A stretch of DNA of 64,000 nt from DASTFY01 sp963813375. GTDB lineage: Bacteria > Actinomycetota > Acidimicrobiia > Acidimicrobiales > Ilumatobacteraceae. The notes under the pieces were generated by a model. That model saw nothing but the letters and a program-made list of their open reading frames with translations. It had not been told where the DNA came from and did not search any database. This document shows, piece after piece, positions 7,637-20,876 of the stretch. Location of the stretch: positions 186,001-250,000 of the forward strand of contig CAWEYT010000008.1 of the NCBI GenBank assembly GCA_963813375.1, in the 5' to 3' direction. A program made the translations under genes and the position numbers. Numbering within the stretch: position 1 is the stretch's first letter; each line of letters starts with the position of its first letter.

Positions 7637-8422
7637 ATGGAGACGACGGCCACCGAGCGGCTGGCCATCCTCGAGGCGTTCGCCGAATCGGCCAGCGACG
7701 CGCTGCTCGGCGACGACCTCGACGGACGGGTCACGACCTGGAACCGCAGCGCGGAGCGCATCTTCGGGTACCCGGAAGGCGAGATCCTCGGTCAGCCGAC
7801 GCGGCAGTTGTTCCCCGCGCACCTCCAGGACGAGTTGAGCCAGGTCTATGCCGGGGTGCTGGTCGGGGACCAGGTCGATCACCTCGAGACCGAGGCGCGG
7901 CGCAAGGGCGGGATGCCCATCCCGGTGTCGCTGTCCATCCGAGCCCTCGTGGACGCAGCAGGCCGCACCGTCGGCACCGTCTCGATCGCCCAGGACCTGA
8001 CGGAAAGGCGGCTGGCCCAGGCCTCCCTGGCCGAGGTCGAGGCCCGCCTCAGGGGTGGAGAGGCCCAGACGCACGTGGGCCGGTGGCTGTGGGACGTCGG
8101 GACCGACGCCGTCCAGTGGAGCGACGAACTGCACCGCATCCACGGCGTGGACCCGCTCGACTTCTCCGGCACGCTCGAAGGCCACCTGAGCTGCGCCCAC
8201 CCCCTCGACCGGGAACGGCTGCGAGAGGTCATGGTGGCGGCCGTCGCCTCCGGACACCCGTTCGAGCACGAGTACCGCATCATCCGCCCTGACGGCGGCG
8301 AGCGCTGGATCTACCTGAGGGCCGAGCCCGCCATGAGCTCGGCGGGTGCCGTGATCGGCCTGCGGGGCATCGCGCAGGACGTCACCGACGGGCGGCTCAC
8401 TCCCGACCGACCAGCGTCTTGA
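7637..8422 (+). CDS. PAS-PAS sensor protein without output domain
   Basis: 261 residues with two PAS domains and nothing else. PAS 1 spans about residues 8-125 (GRVTTWNRSAERIFGYPEGE, then a PAC-like GTVSIAQDLTERR). PAS 2 spans about residues 145-255 (WDVGTDAVQWSDELHRIHGV, YRIIRPDGGERWIYL, GLRGIAQDVTD). No kinase, GGDEF, EAL or HTH follows; the stop lies 26 bases inside the convergent gene, so an output domain has no room. It is transcribed away from the hydrogenase maturation operon and could be a redox or ligand sensor acting through a partner. That is inference. A frame error near the C-terminus cannot be excluded. Confidence 0.75.
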   Translation: METTATERLAILEAFAESASDALLGDDLDGRVTTWNRSAERIFGYPEGEILGQPTRQLFPAHLQDELSQVYAGVLVGDQVDHLETEARRKGGMPIPVSLSIRALVDAAGRTVGTVSIAQDLTERRLAQASLAEVEARLRGGEAQTHVGRWLWDVGTDAVQWSDELHRIHGVDPLDFSGTLEGHLSCAHPLDRERLREVMVAAVASGHPFEHEYRIIRPDGGERWIYLRAEPAMSSAGAVIGLRGIAQDVTDGRLTPDRPAS

Positions 8423-8666
8423 CCCGGTCGACCAGGTCCTGGGCGGACATGGAGGAGAGCTCGGTGCCGTCGACGCCGGCGCGGTCGAGCAGGGAGGCCA
8501 CCTCCCGCAGCGCGCTGGCGGCGTGCGAGCGCACGGCGCGCACCAGGTCGTTGAACTCCTCCGACTGGCGGATGGCCTGGAGCGCCTCCAGCACGTCGTC
8601 GAGCTCCTCGCGTCCCGCTCGCGCCCCGAGGAAGTAGCCCGCGGCGAAGGCCAGGACGATCCCCAT
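8397..8666 (-). CDS. Small single-pass membrane protein, YtxH-like
   Basis: 89 residues. The N-terminal hydrophobic stretch MGIVLAFAAGYFLGARAG with GxxxG-type spacing is a probable membrane helix, followed by an acidic-amphipathic cytoplasmic helix region. The pattern resembles YtxH/gas-vesicle-associated small proteins; function unknown. The ATG shares one base with the upstream YceI stop (TGATG), so the two are translationally coupled. The 3' end overlaps the convergent PAS gene by 26 bases. Confidence 0.65.
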   Translation of the reverse strand: MGIVLAFAAGYFLGARAGREELDDVLEALQAIRQSEEFNDLVRAVRSHAASALREVASLLDRAGVDGTELSSMSAQDLVDRVKTLVGRE

Positions 8667-9193
8667 CAGCCCTCCGCGGGCGTGGGAGGTGCGCCGGGCA
8701 CCGCCTCGATGTGGAGCTGCACGACCACGTCCGGGTAGATGCGGAGCATGAGGACCGTCGGCGAGTCGATGTCGAAGTCCCGGATGTCGATGACCTGCTC
8801 GCCGCTCACCACGAGCTTCCCGGCGGGCGTGACGCTCACGGCCACGGTGCCGTCCAGGACCCTCGTCGAGCCATGGAAGGTGATCTCGCCGTCGACGTGG
8901 TAGCGCCCTGCGGCGCCGGCAGGGCGGCAGGTCCGGAGGTCGAGGGTGACGGTCGGATGGCGGCGGGCGTCGATGCGGCGCAGCAGCTCGGCGTCGTACA
9001 GCGCGTTGCCGGATCGCAGGTGGCCGACCTCGATCTCCAGGTGGGCCCAGCGGACGCTGTCGGCGCGCACGGTGCCGTCCTTGACCGTGGCCTCGAGCTC
9101 ACCGGTCACCCCGACGGCCCCGAACGTGATGGGCCCGACGCTGGACCGAGCCTCGATCAGCACGACGGACCGTTCAGGGTCGACGCTGAACAC
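8666..9193 (-). CDS. YceI-family lipocalin-like protein
   Basis: About 175 residues beginning near VFSVDPERS. The order SVVLIEARSSVGPITFGAV, VRADSVRWAHLEIEV, then LRRIDARRHPTVTLDLR and DGEITFHGSTRVLDGTVAV matches the YceI fold, a lipid- or isoprenoid-binding beta barrel. No signal peptide is seen in this reading, so it is probably cytoplasmic. The GTG at 9193 is the best start available but is not certain, because the preceding PadR frame overlaps it by 37 bases and an indel may lie in between. It is coupled to the small membrane protein downstream and is probably in the PadR-regulated unit. Confidence 0.75.
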   Translation of the reverse strand: MFSVDPERSVVLIEARSSVGPITFGAVGVTGELEATVKDGTVRADSVRWAHLEIEVGHLRSGNALYDAELLRRIDARRHPTVTLDLRTCRPAGAAGRYHVDGEITFHGSTRVLDGTVAVSVTPAGKLVVSGEQVIDIRDFDIDSPTVLMLRIYPDVVVQLHIEAVPGAPPTPAEG

Positions 9194-9750
9194 GGCCGGC
9201 GTCGCGGACCCGGTCGGTGCGGGCCACGTCGTCGCACACGCAGCCGAGGGGCGCCTTGGGTCGTAGGTGGGCCCGCCGGCGTTCGATGCGCGACGGTCGA
9301 CGAGACGGACGACCACGGGTGGCCCGTGACGGCAGCCCAGCCGCCTTCGGCCTCGGCCAGCGCGGCGTCGATCGTCCCCGTGGCGACATAGCGCCGGAGC
9401 ACCTGGTCCAGGCAGTCCCGCTCCTCCTTGACGACCCCCATCCACGCCCGCAACGCGCGCTGGCCGTCCTCGGTCAGGCCGTATACCCGTCGGGCCTGCC
9501 CTGCCTTGGCCAGGTCCGACCAGGCCTCCACCAGGCCATCACGTTCGAGCTGAGCGAGAGCCCGGTACACGCTCGGGCGATCCACCCGGCCGAAGCGCAA
9601 CTCCTCCAAGCCTTTGGCCAGGTTGTAGCCGTAGCCCGGTTCCTCGGCGAGGAGCAGGAGGATCGCAGGGAGGAGGAACCGGCGCGGTGGTGCCAGCTCG
9701 AAGCGCGAGTGCGGCGTGACCGGCCACGTCGACTCGGCTGCACGCTCCAT
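9157..9750 (-). CDS. PadR-family transcriptional regulator
   Basis: Winged-helix repressor. The conserved part is residues ~18-125: LLPAILLLLAEEPGYGYNLAKGL, then FGRVDRPSVYRALAQLERDGLVEAW and GQARRVYGLTEDGQRALRAW, followed by the C-terminal dimer helix. The last ~55 residues are Arg/Pro-rich and overlap the YceI start, so the true end may be earlier, near 9320, after a frame error. ATG at 9748-9750. It is divergent from the FtsX-like permease, and PadR proteins commonly control such neighbouring transporters and themselves. A good minus-strand promoter lies at 9794-9822. Confidence 0.85.
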   Translation of the reverse strand: MERAAESTWPVTPHSRFELAPPRRFLLPAILLLLAEEPGYGYNLAKGLEELRFGRVDRPSVYRALAQLERDGLVEAWSDLAKAGQARRVYGLTEDGQRALRAWMGVVKEERDCLDQVLRRYVATGTIDAALAEAEGGWAAVTGHPWSSVSSTVAHRTPAGPPTTQGAPRLRVRRRGPHRPGPRRRPCSASTLNGPSC

Positions 9751-9793
9751 CACGCCCCCAGATCGGCCGGCCAGACGTGCTCTGACGGTGTCC

Positions 9794-9822
9794 TTCGTAC
9801 TTTCCCCGCCTCGCGGTGTCAA
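9794..9822 (-). promoter_or_regulatory. Sigma-70-type promoter for padR
   Basis: Read on the minus strand: a perfect TTGACA (9817-9822), a 17-base spacer, and TACGAA (9794-9799). It sits about 44 bases upstream of the PadR start codon and is one of the few consensus -35 boxes in the window. Confidence 0.55.
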
Positions 9823-9914
9823 TGAAGCGCCCCACGGGGTGACCGCCGGCACGGCGGTCACCACCACCACCGCGACACCGGCTGGCGCCCTCCAATCCCG
9901 GCGGCATCCGGGCG

Positions 9915-9920
9915 TACCGT
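9915..9920 (+). promoter_or_regulatory. TACCGT -10 element 7 bases before the permease start
   Basis: TANNNT box exactly 7 bases upstream of the GTG at 9928 with no Shine-Dalgarno in between. This is the spacing expected for a leaderless transcript and decides the start codon in favour of 9928 over the GTG at 9919. Confidence 0.45.
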
Positions 9921-9927
9921 GCTCTCC

Positions 9928-12322
9928 GTGAGCACCGCCCCTGCCCGCGCGGCCGTCGGGCTCTGGTCCCGGACCGAGCTGGCGCGGCGCTGGCGCGCCC
10001 TCGTGCTCCTCGGCGTGCTGGCCGGGCTGGCCGGCGGCCTGGTGATCGCCGCCCTCGAGGGCGCCGACCGCACGTCCAGCTCGTACCGGCGCATGCGGGA
10101 GGAGCTGCGGGGCGCCGACGTCGTGTTCTTCCCCAGCCAGTCGGGCGTCTTCGACGCCGACCTCACGCTGCTCGACGAGATCCCCGAGGTCGAGTCCTGG
10201 GGAGGGTTCGCCCTGATGCCCAGCCAGTTCCTCGAGCTCCCGCCCGGGACCGAGCCCGTTCGTCTTCGTCGGGCCGGACTGGTTCGGCGACATCGAGCGG
10301 GCGAAGGTGATCGAGGGCCGTCTGCCCGATCCCGACGCCGACGACGAGCTGGTGCTCAACGAGGCCGCGGCGGCGCTGGGCGACGAGCTCGGCTTCGACG
10401 AGGTCATCGGCACGGAGCTGACCCTGGCCACCATCACGTTGGACGAGTTCATCGCCAACGGTGAACAGGAGCCCGCCGACTGGGCCACGGCCGAGGGTCC
10501 GAGGTTCACGATGCGGATCGTCGGTGTCGTGCGCCAACCGATGGTCGGGGCCGTGTCGTTCGCGTCCGAGCCGTTCGCGGCCACGGGACCGGGCTGGGCG
10601 GCGGCCCACCTCGACGAGCTCACCCCCTACTTCCAGAACGCGGTCGTGCGCCTGCGCAACGGCGCCGACGACGTGCCCGCCTTCCGCGAGGGCATCGCCC
10701 GCGTCTACGGCCAGGACCTCACCATCAAGGACCTCCACGACGACATCAAGCGGGTCGAGAACTCGACCGGTCTCGAGCGCACCGGCCTGCTGCTGTTCGC
10801 GGCCGCGGTGCTCATCGCCTCGATCGTGCTCGTCGGGCAGGCCTTCCTCCGCTCCGCCCACGCCGGTGCGGACTCGGTCCCGCCGCTGCGGAGCATGGGC
10901 ATGGCGCCGCGGAACCTGGTCCGGGGCATCGCGCTTCCCCACCTGCTGACCGTCGCCGTGGCCATCGTGGTCGCCGCGTTCACGGCCGTGCTCCTCTCGA
11001 CCCGCTTCCCGATCGGGCTGGCCCGCCGGCTGGATCCGGACGTCGGGATGCGGCTCCGCCCGGGGTACGTCTTCGGCGGCGCGCTCCTCGTCGGCGTGGC
11101 CGCCGTCGTGGCCACCATGGTCTCGTCGGTCCTCGCCACCCGGGCCAGCCTCCGCCACGCCGGTGGCGGACGCGTCCGCATGGTGGGCGCGGCGTCGCGC
11201 GCCGGCGCGCCGGTGCCGGCCGCTGTCGGCGCCAGCCTGGCCCTGGAGCAACCGGCTCGCGCCGGCTCGGCCCAGGTCCGCCCGGCGCTCCTCGCCACCG
11301 TCGGCGCCGTGCTGGGCGTCGTGGGTGCGGTCACGTTGGTGGGCGGCATCGACGACGCCCTCGCCAACCCGGCCCGGTCGGGGGTCAACTGGGACGTCGG
11401 CATCGACGGCGCCGAGCGAGGAGACGGCCGACGTCCGCTGCAGGACGATCCGCGGGTGGAGGACCTCGCCGTGGCCCGCCGGGTCGCCAGTCAGGTCGGC
11501 GGGAAGGACGCGCCCGTCTACACCGTCGAGTCGCTCAAGGGGGCCATGGACTTCAGCGTGCTCGAGGGCCGAGCGCCCGAGGGCCCGGACGAGGCGCTGC
11601 TGGGCGCCCGGACGGCCAAGGTGCTCGGGCTGGGCATCGGCGACGAGGTCACCGTCGGCCCGACCGACGTGCCGTCGCGCGTCGTCGGCATCGGCCTCCT
11701 GATGCAGACCGCCCACGGTGCGTTCGACGAGGGCGCGCGCGTCAGCCCCGCCGCCTTCGAGGACCGGTACGGGGACTGGAGGAGGACGAGCGCGAGACCA
11801 TCCTCCTGGCCGGCGTGCCGCGGGCCGAGGACCGGCAACCGCTCATCGACGAGGTGCTGGCAGACCGGTCCTCTCGCCTACGAGCCGGGTCCTGTCCCCG
11901 ACGTGAGCAACCTGGCCAACGTCCGCCGGCTGCCCTACCTGCTGGCCGGGTTCCTCGTGGTGCTCGGCCTCGGCGCCGCCGCGCACGCCCTGCTGACGGT
12001 GTCCCGCCGCCGGCGCAAGGAGCTGGCCGTCCTGCGGGCCATCGGGCTGACGCCCGGCCAGACGGGGGCGTGCGTGGCCTGGCAGGCGGTGGTCGTCGCC
12101 GGGATCGCCCTCGTCATCGGGATACCGCTCGGTCTCATCATCGGCCGACAGGCGTGGCGGGCCGTCGCCGATGCCGTCCCCCTGGTGTACGTCGGCCCGC
12201 TCGACCCTGGCCTGCTCCTGCTGGCCGTACCGGTAGCGCTGGCCGGCCTCCTGCTCCTGGCCCTGCCGCCGGCCCGCCGAGCCGCCAGGCTCCGCACGGC
12301 CGAGGTCCTGCGGGCCGAGTGA
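9928..12322 (+). CDS. FtsX/MacB-like ABC transporter permease
   Basis: Large permease of about 800 residues with two FtsX-type domains. Membrane segments include ALVLLGVLAGLAGGLVIAAL near the N-terminus, followed by an extracytoplasmic domain (ADVVFFPSQSGVFDAD), a four-helix block around LLLFAAAVLIASIVLVGQAF, a second soluble part, and C-terminal helices (LPYLLAGFLVVLGLGAAAHA; ELAVLRAIGLTPGQT, the typical cytoplasmic loop). The frame breaks near 10260, and again near 11775 and 11870, the last two restoring each other; I treat these as sequence errors. No ATP-binding subunit is adjacent. The gene is divergent from padR, which probably regulates it. Substrate unknown; these permeases commonly move lipids, lipoproteins or drugs. 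Confidence 0.82.
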
Positions 12323-12325
12323 CGA

Positions 12326-12349
12326 GCGGGAGAGCCCCGGCTCTCCCGC
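12326..12349. terminator. Bidirectional hairpin between the permease and rpoC
   Basis: GCGGGAGAGC, CCCG loop, GCTCTCCCGC: a perfect 10-base stem in the 54-base convergent gap between the permease stop (12322) and the probable rpoC stop (12377). It can serve both transcripts. No U-tract is present. Confidence 0.65.
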
Positions 12350-12376
12350 CCGACTTGCCCGCAGCGACCCGAGCGG

Positions 12377-16263
<3,887 letters not shown>

Positions 16264-16264
<1 letters not shown>

Positions 16265-19200
16265 CAGAACCTCACTCCCTCGCGTCGCCGCTCGTCTTCT
16301 TCGTCGGAGCCCCGCTCCGGCCGGCTGATGTCGATGCCGAGCTCCTCGGCCGTCCGGTACACGTCCTCGTCGATCTCGCGGATCTCGACTTCGGCACCTT
16401 CGGCGTTGAAGACCTCGACGTTCAGGCAGAGCGACTGCATCTCCTTGATGAGCACCTTGAAGCTCTCGGGGATGCCGGGCTCGGGGATGTTCTCGCCCTT
16501 GACGATGGCCTCGTAGACCTTGACCCGGCCGAGGACGTCGTCGGACTTGATGGTGAGCAGCTCCTGCAGGCAGTAGGCGGAGCCGTAGGCCTCCAGGGCC
16601 CACACCTCCATCTCACCGAAGCGCTGGCCGCCGAACTGGGCCTTCCCGCCCAGGGGCTGCTGCGTGATCATGCTGTACGGGCCGGTCGACCGGGCGTGGA
16701 TCTTGTCGTCCACCAGGTGGGCCAGCTTCAGGATGTACATGTAGCCGATCGTGATGTGCTGGTCGTACGGCTCGCCGGTGCGGCCGTTGTACAGCTCGGT
16801 CTTGCCGTCGGCGCCGATCTGGCGCTGGCCGTCGATCCCATCGGGCTGCAGGTTCTCGAAGATCTGCTTGATGGTCGGATGCCGGCCGGCGTCCTCGACC
16901 TCGTCCCAGTGCGCGCCGTCGAACACCGGGGTGGCCACGAACACGGCCGGATCGGTGGTCGGGCGGGTCTTGGTCTCGGTGCCGCTGACGGCGGCGTCGC
17001 CGACCACGTCCTTGCTGCCCGGGTCCGTCCAGCCCCAGCGGGCGCAGTAGCCGAGGTGGGCCTCCAGCACCTGGCCCACGTTCATGCGGCTGGGCACGCC
17101 GAGCGGGTTGAGGATGATGTCGACGGGCGTGCCGTCGGCCAGGTAGGGCATGTCCTCCAGCGGGCAGGACCTTCGAGATCACGCCCTTGTTGCCGTGGCG
17201 GCCGGCCAGCTTGTCCCCGACGGAGATCTTCCGCTTCTGGGCCACGTAGACCCGGACGAGCTGGTTGACGCCGGGGGGCAGCTCGTCGCCGTCGTCGCGG
17301 CTGAACACCTTGACGTCGATGACCTTGCCGGACTCGCCGTGGGGGACCTTGAGGCTGGTGTCCCGGACCTCGCGGGCCTTCTCGCCGAAGATCGCCCGCA
17401 GCAGGCGCTCCTCAGGGGTCAGCTCGGTCTCGCCCTTGGGCGTGACCTTCCCGACCAGGACGTCACCAGGGCCGACCTCGGCGCCGACGCGGATGATGCC
17501 GCGCTCGTCGAGGTCCCGCATGATGTCCTCGGAGAGGTTGGGGATGTCCCGGGTGATCTCCTCGGGGCCCAGCTTGGTATCGCGGGCGTCGACCTCGTGC
17601 TCGTGGATGTGGATCGAGGTCAGGACGTCGTCGCGCACGAGGCGCTCGGAGAGGATGATGGCGTCCTCGAAGTTGTAGCCCTCCCACGGCATCAGCGCGA
17701 CGAGCAGGTTCTTGCCGAGGGCCAGCTCGCCGTGGTCCGTGCTGGGACCGTCGGCGATGATGTCGCCCTTCCTCAGGCGCTGCCCCTCCCGCACCCGCGG
17801 GGTCTGGTTGATGCAGGTGTCCTGGTTGGAGCGGCGGAACTTGGCCAGCCGGTAGACCTTCTTGCCCGAGGTCTTGTACTCGACCGTGATCGCGTCGCCC
17901 GAGACCTCCGTCACGGTCCCGTCGTCGAGCGCCTGGATCAGGTCGCCCGCGTCGCGGGCGGCCCGGACCTCGATGCCGGTGCCGATGTACGGCGCCTCGG
18001 AGCGCACCAGCGGGACGGCCTGCTTCTGCATGTTGGCGCCCATCAGCGCCCGGTTGGCGTCGTCGTGCTCGAGGAACGGGATCAACGCCGCGCCGACCGA
18101 GACGATCTGCTTCGGGCTGACGTCCATGTAGTCGACCTCCGACGGCGGCACGTAGCCGATGTCGGTGGTGGCGCCGAAGAAGCTCTCCGCCTCCAGCATC
18201 CGCCGCAGGTCCTCCAGCGAGGCGGCCTGCGGCGACCGGCGCACCAGCACGCGGTCGTCCTTGAAGCTGCCGTCGGGGTTCAGCGGCGTGTTGGCCTGGG
18301 CGACGACGTAGTTCTCCTCCTCGTCGGCCGCCATGTACTTGATCTCCTTGGTCACCTTGCCGTTGGTGACCTTGCGGTACGGCGTCTCGATGAAGCCGAA
18401 CTCGTTCACCCGGGCATAGGTCGACAGCGCGCCGATGAGGCCGATGTTCGGGCCCTCCGGCGTCTCGATCGGGCACATCCGGCCGTAGTGGGAGAAGTGG
18501 ACGTCACGGACCTCGAAGCCGGCCCGCTCCCGCGAGAGGCCACCAGGGCCGAGCGCCGACAGGCGGCGGCGGTGGGTGAGGCCCGACAGGGGGTTGACCT
18601 GGTCCATGAACTGGGAGAGCTGGCTGGTGCCGAAGAACTCCTTGATGGCCGCCACCACCGGCCGGACGTTGATGAGCGACTGGGGCGTGATGGCCTCCAC
18701 GTCCTGCGTCGTCATGCGCTCGCGGACGACCCGCTCCATGCGGGACAGACCGATGCGGACCTGGTTCTGGATGAGCTCGCCCATCGAACGGATGCGCCGG
18801 TTGGCGAAGTGGTCCTGGTCGTCCAGGCGGTAACCGGGCTCCGTCTTGGCGAGGTGCAGCATGTAGCTGACCGCGGCCAGGACCTCGCAGCGGCTGAGCA
18901 CGTTCTGGTCCGGGCTGGGCAGATCGAGCTGATCGCCGCTCAGGCCGTAGAGCTCGCCGAGGCGGGCCACCTCCGCGCCCAGCTTGCGGTTGAGCTTGTA
19001 GCGGCCGACCCGGCTGAGGTCGTAGCGGCGGCTCTCGAAGAAGGCGCCCTTGAAGTAGTTGCGGGCGGACTCGATGGTCGGCGGCTCACCCGGGCGGGCC
19101 CGCTTGTAGATCTCGACCAGCGCCTCGTCCTGGGTCGGGGCGAGGTGGCGGTCCTTCTCCCACTGCCCCTCGAGGAAGTCGAAGTGGGCGACGAAGCGGT

Positions 19201-19862
19201 CGAGGAAGCCGGGCGCGTGCTCCTCGTCATAGCCGAGGGCGCGGCAGCAGGGTGAAGATGCTCATGCGGCGCTTGCGGGCCACGCGGGTGCCGGCGGTGA
19301 CGTCCTTGCCCGGCTTCTGCTCGATGTCGAACTCCATCCACTCGCCCCGGTAGGGATGGATGGTGCCCTTGACGAGCTGGTACTTGGCCAGGTTGCGCAG
19401 GCGGAAGCGCTCACCCGGCTCGAAGATCACGCCCGGCGACCGCACGAGCTGGCTCACGACGACCCGCTCGGTGCCGTTGATGATGAACGTGCCCTTCTCG
19501 GTCATCATCGGGAACTCGCCCATGAAGACCGTCTGCTCCTTGATCTCGCCGGTGTTCCGGTTCATGAACCGGGCCCGCACGAAGATCGGAGCCGAGTAGG
19601 TCATGTCCTTTTCCTTGCACTCCTCCACCGAGAACTTCGGCGGTGGGCGCAGGTCTTCGTCGTCCGGATCGAACTCCAGCTCGAGCTGCAGGGTCTCGCT
19701 GAAGTCCTTGATCGGGGAGATGTCCCGGAAGGTCTCGGCGAGTCCGTGGTTCAGGAACCACTCGAAGCTGCTGCGCTGGATGGCGATGAGATCCGGCAGG
19801 TCGAGCGGCTCCGTGAGGTTGGCGAACGAGTAACGCTCACGCGTCGACGAACGAGAGGCCAC
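16264..19862 (-). CDS. rpoB: RNA polymerase subunit beta
   Basis: About 1198 residues. Landmarks: YSFANLTEPLDLPDLIAIQ start, the rifampicin-pocket segment SQLSQFMDQVNPLSGLTHRR, HYGRMCPIETPEGPNIG, and the C-terminal MEVWALEAYGSAYCLQELL clamp anchor. The GTG at 19862 has GAGGAG upstream. Two single-base insertions break the frame: an extra C near 19246 (after FTLL) and an extra G near 17158 (before EDMPYLADGTP). Removing each restores the family sequence exactly, so these are assembly errors and not a split gene. It is followed by rpoC with a TGATG overlap. The 622-base upstream spacer has attenuator-like hairpins. Confidence 0.97.
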
Positions 19863-20083
19863 GCTGACTCCTCAGTCTGCTGGTGCGGGTGGGGCGGCGA
19901 CGGGAACCGGGGCGCGCCAATTCCACAAGAACTTGCAGCGAAAAGACAGCTGACCCACGGCTCAGCCGATCCTATCGGCGGCTCAACGCGGAGTCAACCG
20001 CTTCGGCGAAGCCGTCGCGGTACCCCACAGGGCTGTGGAAAGGGTAAGGGTCGCGGGTCGTGTCGTCAAGGGTCTGGGGTCCT

Positions 20084-20120
20084 GGTCCCGGGAGCGGGTG
20101 CCCCGGTCCCGGGAGCGGGT
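20084..20120. repeat. 16-base direct repeat in the rplL-rpoB spacer
   Basis: GGTCCCGGGAGCGGGT occurs at 20084-20099 and again at 20105-20120, a 21-base period (two helical turns). Each copy contains the palindrome CCCGGG. It could be paired protein sites or a simple duplication. Confidence 0.6.
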
Positions 20121-20243
20121 CCTGTCCGGCACGTCCGCGGCTGACACCGGCCTTTCGGCCGGATGCTCGGCTTGCGGCGCCCCGGCCACCCGCTCCCTGG
20201 CTGCGACCCTCGACGTCCGGCCCGCTCTGGAGGCGGGATGGAC

Positions 20244-20266
20244 TCGGGCGGCCTTAGGCCGCCCGA
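20244..20266 (-). terminator. Strong hairpin in the rplL-rpoB spacer
   Basis: TCGGGCGGCC, TTA loop, GGCCGCCCGA: a perfect 10-base stem. No U-tract on the minus strand, so attenuation or processing is as likely as termination. Confidence 0.45.
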
Positions 20267-20308
20267 CCTCGCAGCGCTCCGAGCCGGACCTCCCGAGAGC
20301 GCCAAGGA

Positions 20309-20331
20309 GGGGCCGGGCTCCGCCCGGCCCC
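20309..20331 (-). terminator. Attenuator-like hairpin downstream of rplL
   Basis: GGGGCCGGGC, 3-base loop, GCCCGGCCCC: a perfect 10-base stem, extended by AAGGAG/CTCCTT across a 2-base bulge. On the minus strand it lies about 150 bases after the rplL stop and is followed by TCCTTGG. It fits a partial terminator between rplL and rpoB. Confidence 0.5.
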
Positions 20332-20484
20332 TTCTCCTTCCCCCACTGGTTGACGTCGCGTGGATCGCCAGGCGCGGCGGGTGGCGAGGGGGACCGCGAG
20401 CCGGCGTCCCGCCGAAAGGCGGGCGACGGCGCGGATCGCCCTCGACAGGACCCGCACGCCGGGACCCGCAGCGCCGGAGCCCGA

Positions 20485-20871
20485 CTACTTGACCTCGACG
20501 ACCGCCCCGACGGCTTCGAGGTCGTTCTTGGCCTTCTCGGCGTCTTCCTTGGACACCTTCTCGAGCACCGCCTTCGGCGCGGCGTCGACCAGATCCTTCG
20601 CCTCTTTCAGACCCAGCTTGGTCAGCTCGCGCACGACCTTGATCACCTGGATCTTCTGGGCGCCGGCGGTGGCCAGCACGACGTCGAACTCGTCCTGCTC
20701 CTCGACGGCCTCGGCCGGAGCGGCCGCGGCGCCGGCTGCGGCGGCGACGGCCACCGGGGCCGCCGCGGTCACGTTGAACTTCTCCTCGAACGCCGAGAGC
20801 AGCTCGGACAGCTCGAGCACGGACATGCCCGAGATGGCCTCGAGGATGTCGTCCTTGGTCAGGGTTGGCAT
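20485..20871 (-). CDS. rplL: Ribosomal protein bL12 (L7/L12)
   Basis: Stalk protein that recruits translational GTPases, 128 residues. N-terminal dimer domain (TLTKDDILEAISGMSVLELSE), Ala/Pro/Glu hinge, and the C-terminal domain with EFDVVLATAGAQKIQVIKVV and GLKEAKDLVDAAPKAVLE. I chose the ATG at 20871 over the GTG at 20880 because AGGAG lies eight bases before it and family members begin MPxLTKDD. It starts directly after the rplJ stop. Confidence 0.97.
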   Translation of the reverse strand: MPTLTKDDILEAISGMSVLELSELLSAFEEKFNVTAAAPVAVAAAAGAAAAPAEAVEEQDEFDVVLATAGAQKIQVIKVVRELTKLGLKEAKDLVDAAPKAVLEKVSKEDAEKAKNDLEAVGAVVEVK

Positions 20872-20876
20872 TGTGG

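Larger units (their letters stand above)
19863..20484 (-). other. Long rplL-rpoB spacer rich in hairpins
   Basis: 622 bases without a supportable gene. It holds perfect short-loop stems at 20309-20331 and 20244-20266, a GAAA-loop stem CCCGCC/GGCGGG at 20408-20423, a CGGCC-type stem near 20148-20165, and a 16-base direct repeat at 20084-20120. In E. coli the equivalent spacer holds an attenuator and an RNase III site that set the rpoB:rplL ratio; a similar role is inferred here. Confidence 0.6.

Noticed and set aside
18550..18660. Val in the rifampicin pocket (SQLSQFMDQVNPLSG, where E. coli has Asn518) as a resistance mutation.
   Set aside because: This position varies naturally between phyla, and the main resistance sites (Asp516, His526, Ser531 equivalents) are wild type.
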